DNA of 49,036 bases, taken from positions 1 to 49,036 of the forward strand of contig JAFAWX010000371.1 in assembly GCA_019241535.1 (NCBI GenBank), given 5' to 3'. The stretch's first letter is position 1; each line of letters starts with the position of its first letter. Positions 8,962-18,021 of this stretch are shown piece by piece. Position numbers and translations under genes: made by a program. Source of the DNA: Acidobacteriota bacterium (GTDB taxonomy: Bacteria; Acidobacteriota; Terriglobia; Terriglobales; Acidobacteriaceae). The notes beneath the pieces were generated by a model. It did not search any database, had not been told where the DNA came from, and saw nothing but the letters and a program-made list of their open reading frames with translations.

Positions 8962-10251
8962 TCACACGGACGCATGGGGGAGGAGTGAAGCCTGCTGGGT
9001 TCGTCTAAGCCGGGCATCTGGACCTGCCTGGTATTGCCACAAGAACGGCAGGGTTGAGGCTACAATCCAAAGCGTGAAGCCGGTCGGATCCGATTCAAGC
9101 TCTCCCCCGATGAGAACAAAGAAGAGTGTTACAAGCAAAAGGCTAACAGCGGTGAATGCATCGGCAGTCATGGGCTGCTTCAACAGCCGAAGGGAGTAAT
9201 AGAAAAGAAGGCCCCAAACGGCGACCAGAGCGGATAAGCCTAGAAGCCCTCCACCTGTGATTACTTCTACAAAGACTGAATGGGCATTGCCCAGAGCGTA
9301 GTTGTACTCAGGTCCGTATATACGTGACGCGGAGAAGTAGCCAAGACCGAACCATGGCGACTTCGCCCACATCATACCGATCAGATATGACCATAGGCCT
9401 ACACGGTCGCTGAGCGTCCATAGAGTTTCTGCGGCGCGATACTCCTCGAGGTGCGAAAATGCCCCCGCTAAGGTAGCTATGGGAACAGCTATGAGCGCTG
9501 CGCGCGCAAATCGTCGTAAAATACCGATGTTCGGTCCTTTCCATAGCGCGAGCAACCAGAAGCCCATAAGAGCCAGATAAGCTGTTCTCATTAGAGAAAA
9601 TATGGTTATTGACCCGAACAGCGCCATAGCCAATGTTGTCCTCACTCGAGAGCTCTTGCGCTCCCTTGTGAGCAGAAGCACAAGCCCCAAAACTCCGACT
9701 ACACCGGTCTGCGCGATCAGATCTCCTCTGAAGCGAAGGGATCCGAATTCTGACTGCCCAAATACCATCTCGGGTGCGAGCGCGGCCGCGACTAGATCGG
9801 CTGCACACAGCATGACACTGCAGTAAAAGATTGCATTAAATGCCGCGCGATACCCGTTCGTGCGCACGAACACTGCGCTAAAAAGTATGGTTACCAGTAG
9901 TTGATATACCTTGAATGCTGTTAGCCCTGGAGCATCAGCGCAGAAGGCGGACATGGCCAAGAACAAGACGAGTAAGATGGCGATCTTTTCAGGCTTAGAA
10001 AACCGAAACCCCACACCGTTTCTCAAGTTTCCCAACCTTTTCATGGTCCAAGCGCCGGCGACAATCCAAATAACGAGGTGAAGCAGCACGACCCAGTCGA
10101 TCACTCCCTCCAGCGAAGCGTTGGGATCTCTGAGCCGCAATTTGGGCGGACCCGAAAAGAGCGCAAAGAGCAAAATACGGTCGATGACATTGGTCACCGG
10201 ACGTGACTCGGGAAGTGATTGGCTGGCAATGGCTAGAGATGGAGCTGCCAT
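8962..10251 (-). CDS. O-antigen ligase/polymerase (Wzy/WaaL-like) membrane protein
   Basis: Many TM segments plus Wzy_C-like signature WAKSPWFGLGYFSASRIYGPEYNYALGNAHSVFVEVITGGGLLGL. Confidence 0.88.
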   Translation of the reverse strand: MAAPSLAIASQSLPESRPVTNVIDRILLFALFSGPPKLRLRDPNASLEGVIDWVVLLHLVIWIVAGAWTMKRLGNLRNGVGFRFSKPEKIAILLVLFLAMSAFCADAPGLTAFKVYQLLVTILFSAVFVRTNGYRAAFNAIFYCSVMLCAADLVAAALAPEMVFGQSEFGSLRFRGDLIAQTGVVGVLGLVLLLTRERKSSRVRTTLAMALFGSITIFSLMRTAYLALMGFWLLALWKGPNIGILRRFARAALIAVPIATLAGAFSHLEEYRAAETLWTLSDRVGLWSYLIGMMWAKSPWFGLGYFSASRIYGPEYNYALGNAHSVFVEVITGGGLLGLSALVAVWGLLFYYSLRLLKQPMTADAFTAVSLLLVTLFFVLIGGELESDPTGFTLWIVASTLPFLWQYQAGPDARLRRTQQASLLPHASV

Positions 10252-10290
10252 GACTTATTCAAAAAGAACACTGACGTTCATCGCAGAAAG

Positions 10291-11151
10291 CTAGTAACAG
10301 GTGAAGAAAAAATTCTCGAAGTTCCTGAGATATTGGTGGGCGAAGGGAACAACCCGGCCTTCGGCGCATATTGAGGCGCAGTAACCGTAGGAAGACATGA
10401 CGCTGATCATTTCATCCACACCGGACCCAAACTGATGAAGCATTGACGCGTTCAGCTCAAGCATTATTAACCTTGGCCGGCGCCGGCGGTCGGAGAGCAA
10501 TTCGCGTGCACCTCTAATTACTTTTGGTTCTGCACCTTCAACGTCTGCTTTTATGATATCCACTCGTTGAAGTTCGTAATCCTGGCAATAAGCATCTAGC
10601 GTGATCATTGCCGTGCGCGTCTTGCCGGTAATCGGCTTCCTTCCGGTATCTACCAATGAAGAAAATCCACCGTCGGAGGCGAGAAAAAGGTCGGCTTCTC
10701 CTTTCACGTCCCCCACTGCATAACGGCTGGACACGACATTCGTAAGCCCGTTAATAAGCACATTGACCGAGAGTATGTGATAGCTGAGGGGAGCTGGTTC
10801 GAACGCATGCACGTAGCCCTTTGTGGCTTTTTGCGCTAGAGCAAGAGTATAGAAGCCAACGTTCGCCCCTATGTCTATGCAGATATCGGCCTCCCTCACA
10901 TTTTCCAACATGAAGTCGCATTCTTGACGTTCGTGCTCTCCAAAAAAATAAATGCTGCGGCCAACAATTTCGTCGGCTCGAACTAACATATGTAGCCCGT
11001 CCGCGTGACGGTGACGAAGCACTGGGTATGGGACCAGCGCAGGACCACTGTAGCCTTGCCAAAATAGCTTTACGTCCTCAGCGGCTCCCCGCAAGTGCTG
11101 GTTGACAGCTTGCGCGGCGTGTGCGAGTCGACGAGCCGTTTTATTGATCAT
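10291..11151 (-). CDS. FkbM family methyltransferase
   Basis: ADICIDIGANVGFYTLALAQKA, VHAFEPAPLSYHILSVNV, DIIKADVEGAEPKVIRGARELL. Start overlaps the flippase stop (ATGA-type 4-nt overlap). Confidence 0.93.
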   Translation of the reverse strand: MINKTARRLAHAAQAVNQHLRGAAEDVKLFWQGYSGPALVPYPVLRHRHADGLHMLVRADEIVGRSIYFFGEHERQECDFMLENVREADICIDIGANVGFYTLALAQKATKGYVHAFEPAPLSYHILSVNVLINGLTNVVSSRYAVGDVKGEADLFLASDGGFSSLVDTGRKPITGKTRTAMITLDAYCQDYELQRVDIIKADVEGAEPKVIRGARELLSDRRRRPRLIMLELNASMLHQFGSGVDEMISVMSSYGYCASICAEGRVVPFAHQYLRNFENFFFTCY

Positions 11152-12512
11152 GATTCCGCTACCCGGTAGTTTGGACTAACTGTCTCGTTTGCAAACAGCT
11201 TGGCTACCTGTAGCAGGTTCAAACTGATGACCGGGCCGTATAGAAGCCGCGCGGCGGCGGCTCCGAGTAGACCGAAGCTCGGGACCAGCAAAGCCGCCAT
11301 GGTCAGAGACGACAGCCCTCCCGAGACGTTTACCAGAGAGACAAATCGAACTTTCCCCATTGCGAGAAGGGTATAATGCGGCACGACATTAACTGCTAGG
11401 ATTACGTTCGCCACTGCCAGGAGTGCGAGGGCGATGTAACCTTGTGTCGCGAACGCGTTTCCCATCCACAGCGCTAAAACAGGTTTACCCAGCACTATCA
11501 AAGGCAACCCGAGCATGACGGCTACGCTAGAGTTAGCCAATAGGGCTAACCGGTACACGCGCCGTGGTCCGCCGGTTTCTCCCGCCCCATAGCGCGAACT
11601 TAGGTGCGGAAACAGGAAGTTGAATGCGGCGCTAGCTAGGCCGTGGATAGGCTGCGCAACCTGGATACAGAGGACATAAATGGCTACTGGCACAGTGCCC
11701 AGCATGGCAGCTACCAGAAAACGATCGGCATAAATGAAAGCAACCCCGGCGAGAGCCTGAAACCAACTGAAGCATCCGAAGCTGAAGACCTCTGCGATGG
11801 CTGGCCTTGAAAACGTGGGGAAGGGGTTCAAGGTACCTACGACATTTCGGGCAGCTAGAGCCTGTAAAACAACGACCAGTGCAGACCACAATAAAGTGGA
11901 GGCCATGATCGCCTCTACGCCGTGCCCTGTCTCGGCGATAACCACAGCGGAAACTACGACGATGCAGCGGAGAAAAACGTTTAATTTAACCGCCGGCCCA
12001 TAGCGCTCAAAAGCACGCAACACACTGACAAAGACACTCTCGATCGAGCGAAGCAGCAAGACGACCGCGCTGATGCGAATCGCTTCAATGCTGGCGTGAC
12101 GCAACGCTGGGTTCACCTTAAAAACTTGCTCTACGATAAAGGGCGCATTGAGCCAGACCAGCGCGCCGAAGACTGCGCCCAGAGTAAGGTTTATGCTGAG
12201 GGTGGCTTGAATAGTGCGCTGTACGCCTGCAGGATTCTTCTGCCCACGATAAGTGGACAAATATTTCACGGTGGCATCACCGAAGCCGGTACTGAGGATG
12301 CCCACGCTTCCGAGGATCGCGCTCACGATCATCCAGACTCCGTACTGTTGCAGGCCGAGCTTGTGGACCAGCAGCGGCGCCGCTAAGAGCATTGAGACCG
12401 GCTGCGCGATATACTCGGCGACGCTGCCGAAGGCATTTCCAGCGCTGTCGCGAAAACTGCGCGACCGGTGCAGGACCCGCACGGTTTCGCCGATGACCGA
12501 AAGAGCCCTCAC
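11148..12512 (-). CDS. Wzx-like polysaccharide flippase (MATE/PST type), likely GTG start
   Basis: Multi-TM protein (VAEYIAQPVSMLLAAPLLVHKLGLQQYGVW...). ORF extends to 12686, but GTG at 12512-12510 overlaps the Wzz TGA at 12511-12509 (GTGA), the likely translationally coupled start. Confidence 0.85.
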   Translation of the reverse strand: MRALSVIGETVRVLHRSRSFRDSAGNAFGSVAEYIAQPVSMLLAAPLLVHKLGLQQYGVWMIVSAILGSVGILSTGFGDATVKYLSTYRGQKNPAGVQRTIQATLSINLTLGAVFGALVWLNAPFIVEQVFKVNPALRHASIEAIRISAVVLLLRSIESVFVSVLRAFERYGPAVKLNVFLRCIVVVSAVVIAETGHGVEAIMASTLLWSALVVVLQALAARNVVGTLNPFPTFSRPAIAEVFSFGCFSWFQALAGVAFIYADRFLVAAMLGTVPVAIYVLCIQVAQPIHGLASAAFNFLFPHLSSRYGAGETGGPRRVYRLALLANSSVAVMLGLPLIVLGKPVLALWMGNAFATQGYIALALLAVANVILAVNVVPHYTLLAMGKVRFVSLVNVSGGLSSLTMAALLVPSFGLLGAAAARLLYGPVISLNLLQVAKLFANETVSPNYRVAES

Positions 12513-13819
12513 AGGAACAGGTGACTCTTGCAGGCTTGCCACTTTCGCAAGCCAGCCATGGCAAGTTGCCGTCGTGGGTCGGACTCGCGCAGTGACTGAA
12601 TACGTTCTGTGGCTAGGATGTTTCCGATTACGGCCGCCATGGCCAAAGTAGTTAAACCGAGGATGATCCATATCCGGGGCGGCCACGCCTTGGTTTCAGG
12701 CAAATTCGCAGGATCGATCACGTTCAGGCTAGGAATTTCTTTGGCCTCTTCGATTCGTGCCAATTCGTACTGCTGGTTCAGCAACTCGTAAATGGTTTCC
12801 TGAATCTTCACGCGCCGATAAAGATCAGCCCACTGCACACCCAGCAGCGGCAGCTTGCGGATTGGTGGGTAAATCTGATCGGGTGGTGCCGCCGCTGGAA
12901 GCGCCGCGTCCGTTCCGCCGATCTTGGCTAGTTCCTGCTTGAGCTCATTGACCTGTGCCTGCGCCGCGCGCATGCGAACGTTATTTGGACTGTAGATCTG
13001 GCGCAACCCCTCGACCTCCGATTCGGCGGCGATCAAGCGGCCCTGTAGAGAAGCCGCAGAATCGACCATTGCCCTGGTCTGCTCCTTGATGTCCAGCGCG
13101 GCCTTTTGGCTCGCAAAAGTACTGAATTGCTGTTCCGCGTCTTCGAGATCCGCTTTAACCCTCGAAAGGCGCTGCTCAATAAAAATGCGTTCCCGGCGCG
13201 CAGAGGAGGTACTCACTTGGGACAACAGCCGGTTCAGCCCGTCGATAAAGGCTTCTGTGATGTCGCGGGCACGCTGGGGCTGACGGTCATTAACACTAAT
13301 GGTAATGATCCCGGTTTTGCGATCCTCGCTGATACGCGTCCGCCGCTCGAGGACCTTGCAAGCATCCTGTTTGTAGCGGGTGCCGTAAATCTGCTGCAAG
13401 TGGAAGCGGTCAACGATTTCCTCTTCTACCAACCTGCTACGAAGCAGGCCGACGAAGAGCTCTGACGTACTCTTGATGCCCAGCGCGCTCGCGGCCATGC
13501 CGGCGAGCTCCGGTGAAGTTTTGCCGGCAAGGGTCGTCAAAATGAGATTGTTATTGCCGAGCGAGCCCGGAGGCATGATGCTGGTGGTTGATTCATAGCT
13601 CTTGCGCAGTAGAAAGGCAATAGCCACGGAGCTCATCAATGCCAGGGCAGCGGCCTTATACAGGATGCGCCGCTTCTCCCATAAAAGGCAGCAATATTGC
13701 AAGTTCCGCGCCCAAAAATCCGGCCGCGGCAATTGCTGGCTCACAACGATATCGCGGACCTCGGCTTCCTCAACCTCGGGTAATGAAATACTTGTTCTCA
13801 CCGTGTGCATGGAATTCAT
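12509..13819 (-). CDS. Wzz/chain-length determinant family protein without fused tyrosine kinase
   Basis: N-terminal TM, KSYESTTSIMPPGS, coiled coil (RIFIEQRLSRVKADLEDAEQQFSTFASQKAALD), C-terminal PADLPETKAWPPR-like 'IDPANLPETKAWPPRIWIILGL' plus TM. No Walker motifs in the ORF. Confidence 0.92.
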   Translation of the reverse strand: MNSMHTVRTSISLPEVEEAEVRDIVVSQQLPRPDFWARNLQYCCLLWEKRRILYKAAALALMSSVAIAFLLRKSYESTTSIMPPGSLGNNNLILTTLAGKTSPELAGMAASALGIKSTSELFVGLLRSRLVEEEIVDRFHLQQIYGTRYKQDACKVLERRTRISEDRKTGIITISVNDRQPQRARDITEAFIDGLNRLLSQVSTSSARRERIFIEQRLSRVKADLEDAEQQFSTFASQKAALDIKEQTRAMVDSAASLQGRLIAAESEVEGLRQIYSPNNVRMRAAQAQVNELKQELAKIGGTDAALPAAAPPDQIYPPIRKLPLLGVQWADLYRRVKIQETIYELLNQQYELARIEEAKEIPSLNVIDPANLPETKAWPPRIWIILGLTTLAMAAVIGNILATERIQSLRESDPRRQLAMAGLRKWQACKSHLFL

Positions 13820-13998
13820 GAAATTGTCGACTTGCCAAAGGTGTGAAAGATCCGACTAGATTTACCTCATCAACTGCATCGAAGGGGCCAGATATTCGCA
13901 AGGTGCATAGCGACACTAAGCGGCCTGAGTCAAATGTCGTGCCAAATACGGTCATGCCGGTACAGTGAACGATCCTCCGCCAACTGACAATCTCAGCC

Positions 13999-15480
13999 CT
14001 AAGTGCCGTGCATGGCAAAGATCGAGGTATGCAACAGGATCGCCAAATCCATGAAGAAATTGCGATGCTGAATGTAATACAAATCGTATTCAATATTCTC
14101 GTGTATAAGAAAAGCCCGGTCTCCACTCAATTGCCACAACCCGGTGAGACCCGGTTTGACCTCGAGGCGCTGCCGATGGCGCTCCAAATATTGTTCTACG
14201 ATAAACGGCATTTCTGGCCGGGGGCCGACCAGCGACATCTTCCCTTCCATGACGTTGAACAGTTGGGGTAATTCGTCAAGACTCGATTTACGTAAGAACT
14301 TGCCGAGCGGCGTGATTCGCGGGTCATCCGAACCCCGCGGCGAGTAGTCGTAGGCGGAGGCTTCGCTCCGCATGGTACGAAATTTGTACATTGTGAAAGG
14401 TTTCCCGTGTCGGCCGACGCGCGTGTGGCGGAAAAAGACTGGGCCCTGCGAGTCGAGCTTGATGAGCAGTGCCACAAGAACAAAAATCGGCCCGCTTAGA
14501 AAAATAAGTATGAGCGATCCTGCAAAGTCGCACGCTCGCTTCGCCACCTCATAACTCATGCGGGAACACGGCCTCGCAAACGATGCCAGCAAAATCCCGT
14601 CTATGTCCCGATAGTCGACCCATGAATCAGAGGAAAGAAACTGACTCGGCACGAAAGAGACCCGCGCATTGGCCGCTAACGCTTCCTCGACAATATTCAG
14701 GAAACTGTCCCGTCCAATGGCGGGAATCGCTACGATTACGAGATCGATACCATACGCAAACAACAAGTCTCTGGTCACTGGGCCCGCCATTATTCGAGCC
14801 GAGGGTCTGCGTTCGTACGCCATTTCAAACAACGTGCTTCCCGCCTTCGTGGGGTCGTCGTCTACGACCAGAACTGGTACAAGCCCTAGCTTGGGAGATC
14901 CCTTGAGGACAGAGAAAACTCGTCGCCCGGTACAACCTGCACCGTAGATCAGCACCCTCTCGTTGCCATAGCCACGGGAATGAAGCCTATGGACCAGCAG
15001 ATATATCAAAGTTTTCTCGATAAACAGCATCAGTGGAACCAGAATCAGGCAGAGCACCAACAGCCAGCGTGGAATTAGAACGTGGGCAAAAAAACTCACT
15101 GCTAACGCCGCCACCAGCGCTTCTGCGGAGACCCGTAGAATCTGCTCAGTCTCGCGAACCCGCAGCAGGCTGTTTCCCCTGCGATAGGCGCCTGCCCGGT
15201 CCAACATCAAAACCATGACAACTGCAAATGCGGTCCCTGCCGCCCAGACGAAACGCACTGGGAACTGCACATGGTTGCCAATGGATGTAACCGTGTAAAT
15301 CAGATATCCGCACCGGATTGCCAGGGCAATCGTGAGCAAATCGGCCGATACTTCAAAGGCAACAATGATTTGCCTGAAATTGGCCGCTTCACTTACCTTG
15401 CTGCGACCCTTTATCAGCCTGAGACCGAGGACGAGGACTTCATCGCGGTCAACCGCTTTGGGAAATTGAACTGTTGACAT
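13999..15480 (-). CDS. Exopolysaccharide polyprenyl glycosylphosphotransferase (bacterial sugar transferase)
   Basis: CoA-binding-like middle domain (RVLIYGAGCTGRRV); C-terminal KRACDFAGSLILIFLSGPIFVLVALLIKLDSQGPVFFRHTRVGRHGKPFTMYKFRTMR, SLDELPQLFNVMEGKMSLVGPRPE, KPGLTGLWQLSGD. Confidence 0.97.
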   Translation of the reverse strand: MSTVQFPKAVDRDEVLVLGLRLIKGRSKVSEAANFRQIIVAFEVSADLLTIALAIRCGYLIYTVTSIGNHVQFPVRFVWAAGTAFAVVMVLMLDRAGAYRRGNSLLRVRETEQILRVSAEALVAALAVSFFAHVLIPRWLLVLCLILVPLMLFIEKTLIYLLVHRLHSRGYGNERVLIYGAGCTGRRVFSVLKGSPKLGLVPVLVVDDDPTKAGSTLFEMAYERRPSARIMAGPVTRDLLFAYGIDLVIVAIPAIGRDSFLNIVEEALAANARVSFVPSQFLSSDSWVDYRDIDGILLASFARPCSRMSYEVAKRACDFAGSLILIFLSGPIFVLVALLIKLDSQGPVFFRHTRVGRHGKPFTMYKFRTMRSEASAYDYSPRGSDDPRITPLGKFLRKSSLDELPQLFNVMEGKMSLVGPRPEMPFIVEQYLERHRQRLEVKPGLTGLWQLSGDRAFLIHENIEYDLYYIQHRNFFMDLAILLHTSIFAMHGT

Positions 15481-15515
15481 TTCGTTTACGTTCTCGGGGT
15501 GTGTTGCGACAATAG

Positions 15516-18014
15516 CTATTTTCGAATCCTGAGATCAGGGCACAAGCTCAGCTGCAGGCCTGCAGTAAAGTTTGAATGCATGGCCGCAGATAAGATCGGG
15601 AACCTCCACTGCTCGTATTGCACAAGCGCACGAAACGAGACCGGGTGCAGCTCGAACCCTGTTGTCAATGAGTAGTCGGCCAGCCGACCGCCTTCGATAA
15701 ATTGATGGGAAACTTCTTGCAGGCGGTACCCGAATTGGAGTCTTGCGCGAGAAGATGGGACATAGGTCAACCAGCCCTGCATGCCACGACCGGCGCGTCC
15801 GATCCAGCTTCCCATGAGGTTCCCATCATTGGTGTAGCCGGAGCGATAACGCCGGAGGCCATAGTAGACAAAGCCTGGCGCAAACTCGCTGGTAAGGGGC
15901 TCGTGAATTCCTTCGGCGCGGAATTCGAAGTTGTGAAGCTTGGGGAACTGCGGCACGTAGACCCCGGGATTTACCGTAGCACGGGTTGACCCAATCGGAG
16001 ATATCTCATCGACGGTTAACGCATCGCCATAAACCGTAAGCCAGTTGCGTATTCCGGGCACCCGATAGCTGAAATCCGCATTAGTAACCCGCTTTGCCGG
16101 GTTATATCCGCTTGCTGTAGGTCCGGTTTGGCTGTGATAGAAGAAGGTTCTGAAAAAATTGTGGAATGTAAAAGGGAGACCGGGGCCGGCGAATTGCGCC
16201 GTGAATCCCATTCCTATTTCAAGATCCGGGGTCGGCTTGAAACTGATTTTGGCTCCATCCAGAAAAGGCTGGGGCCTAATGTTATTAGGTCCCAGCAACT
16301 GAATGCCATTTACTTCAAACTGATGGCCCGCCAGCCTCCCGAGGAAATACTCCGTACGCATTGGCCCCAGAATGTTGGACAAAAACGGAACACGATAGGG
16401 CGAGACGTTATCGAGCTTCAACATCATTACGGGCTCAGCATTGTTGCTCATGAGCAGACTGCTAGAGTCGCCCGGGCCAAGCCACTGGCTTTGTTTGCCG
16501 AACGAAAGTTTGAGGTTGTGAAAGGTCGCGGAGATTGTGCCTTCAACCAAGTCCAGACGGTTTACTTCAGGTGTCCCGCCTGCTAAGACACTGGTAAGAT
16601 CTGCACTCGCAACCGCCTTTAGCGCGCTGGGGGCGTAAGAAGCGAGGGCAGGAGCGTGCTGAAACTCGCCTCGGACACAAAAGGCGAAAGGTCCGGCTTC
16701 GGCACGAGCCAAAAAACCATCAACGGAATTTACACCTTCGCCATATGGGCGGCCATAGTCATTGATCAGGGTCTGTCCGAAATGATATCCATCACGGAGA
16801 GGTGCACCTGCGATGCTCGTGAATCGCGCATAAATCGAATCCAGGCTGGCGCCCAGATTGGACGCCCCATCTAGGCGAGCGGTTTCATCTGCCAGTTCGT
16901 GCGATAGCTGGCGATAAATGTGCTCAACCTCACCTGGCGTTTCATCTTCGTTGACGACGCGCTGCTCGAGTTCTTCCAGCATTCGCGCGCATTCCATGCG
17001 AGTCCATGGGCGGATGCCAAGGTAAGCAGTTTTGACATAACCAACAGCAGCGAGACGCTCGAGAGCCGGATATATCCAGCTGTCCAGCGGGACATATGCA
17101 GAACCCATGTTCTCAGGAGCCTCCTGCTTTTCCCCCGAGCTCTCGGGCAGCACATCACCCCATGGGCCTCCGCCAAGAGATGTGTCGTGGTGAACGCGAT
17201 AAATCTGACGAGAGAAATACCAGCCTAAGGTCCCCCCGATAATTGCGTCCGAGGCGAAGTGCTGTTGGCCGGTTACACGGGTGGCGCTTACGCCGGTCGC
17301 GAGTCCATAACTCAAAATCTTAGTCAGGGTCCCGGGATACTCATGGGCCACGATGCCTGCGAGCGACCAGGCTACGGCTGCATGCTCGGAAGGAAAAGAG
17401 CTGCCCCCTTTGAATAACGTGCCCCTACCGCCGTGCTGAAATGGTCGCGGCCGTTCGGTGATGTTCTTCAGCAGAAGCGCAACCCCGGTACTGTTAATCG
17501 CGGCCTCGGCACCGAGGAGGCCTGTCTCGACCATGTGATCGTCATGCCACATGTGGCCGAGCACAAACGACCCAGCACCTGCCCCCACCAGCGAGTACAT
17601 GCCATAATTAGACAGCGTCTTGCTGCGCCCTATTTTGCGCGGCGGAACCTGCCTTGAAATCCAGCTGTCGGCGGCAAAAAATGCAGCCGTGACTCCGGCG
17701 AATGGTGCGATCCATTCGAGGTCTTTCGGCTGCGAATGAGCCGGCGCAATCCAAAAGGCACGCTGATCGCCCGCCAGGTGCCTCACAAACGGCTGTAGCA
17801 AGTGATTTCCTGGATTTTCTCCCGGAAGCAGTTCGTACTTTCGATCATCATCAACTTCGTTTTGGTTGCGGATCGGTTCAATGTTCTGAAGGCCTGATAC
17901 CGGAACCGTCTCCGTTAGCCTGCGCTCCGGATGCTCGACGGTTACCTGGGCCGGCGCTGAGCTCAGCAAGGCCAGCGTGCCCATCGCCGTTAACAGCACA
18001 CGACTAACGCACAT
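15516..18014 (-). CDS. PAP2 (acid phosphatase) domain fused to a Wzi-like outer-membrane capsule assembly protein
   Basis: PAP2 motifs KNITERPRP (K-X6-RP), FPSEH, TRVTGQQHFASD (R-X5-H-X3-D); C-terminal Wzi-like barrel (KLSFGKQSQWLGPGDSSSLLMSNNAEPVMMLKLDNVSPYRVPFLSNILGPMRTEYFLGRLAGHQ). ORF opens at 18062; ATG at 18014 gives a better signal peptide (MCVSRVLLTAMGTLALLSSAPAQ) and avoids overlap. Confidence 0.92.
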   Translation of the reverse strand: MCVSRVLLTAMGTLALLSSAPAQVTVEHPERRLTETVPVSGLQNIEPIRNQNEVDDDRKYELLPGENPGNHLLQPFVRHLAGDQRAFWIAPAHSQPKDLEWIAPFAGVTAAFFAADSWISRQVPPRKIGRSKTLSNYGMYSLVGAGAGSFVLGHMWHDDHMVETGLLGAEAAINSTGVALLLKNITERPRPFQHGGRGTLFKGGSSFPSEHAAVAWSLAGIVAHEYPGTLTKILSYGLATGVSATRVTGQQHFASDAIIGGTLGWYFSRQIYRVHHDTSLGGGPWGDVLPESSGEKQEAPENMGSAYVPLDSWIYPALERLAAVGYVKTAYLGIRPWTRMECARMLEELEQRVVNEDETPGEVEHIYRQLSHELADETARLDGASNLGASLDSIYARFTSIAGAPLRDGYHFGQTLINDYGRPYGEGVNSVDGFLARAEAGPFAFCVRGEFQHAPALASYAPSALKAVASADLTSVLAGGTPEVNRLDLVEGTISATFHNLKLSFGKQSQWLGPGDSSSLLMSNNAEPVMMLKLDNVSPYRVPFLSNILGPMRTEYFLGRLAGHQFEVNGIQLLGPNNIRPQPFLDGAKISFKPTPDLEIGMGFTAQFAGPGLPFTFHNFFRTFFYHSQTGPTASGYNPAKRVTNADFSYRVPGIRNWLTVYGDALTVDEISPIGSTRATVNPGVYVPQFPKLHNFEFRAEGIHEPLTSEFAPGFVYYGLRRYRSGYTNDGNLMGSWIGRAGRGMQGWLTYVPSSRARLQFGYRLQEVSHQFIEGGRLADYSLTTGFELHPVSFRALVQYEQWRFPILSAAMHSNFTAGLQLSLCPDLRIRK

Positions 18015-18021
18015 TGCTCGT

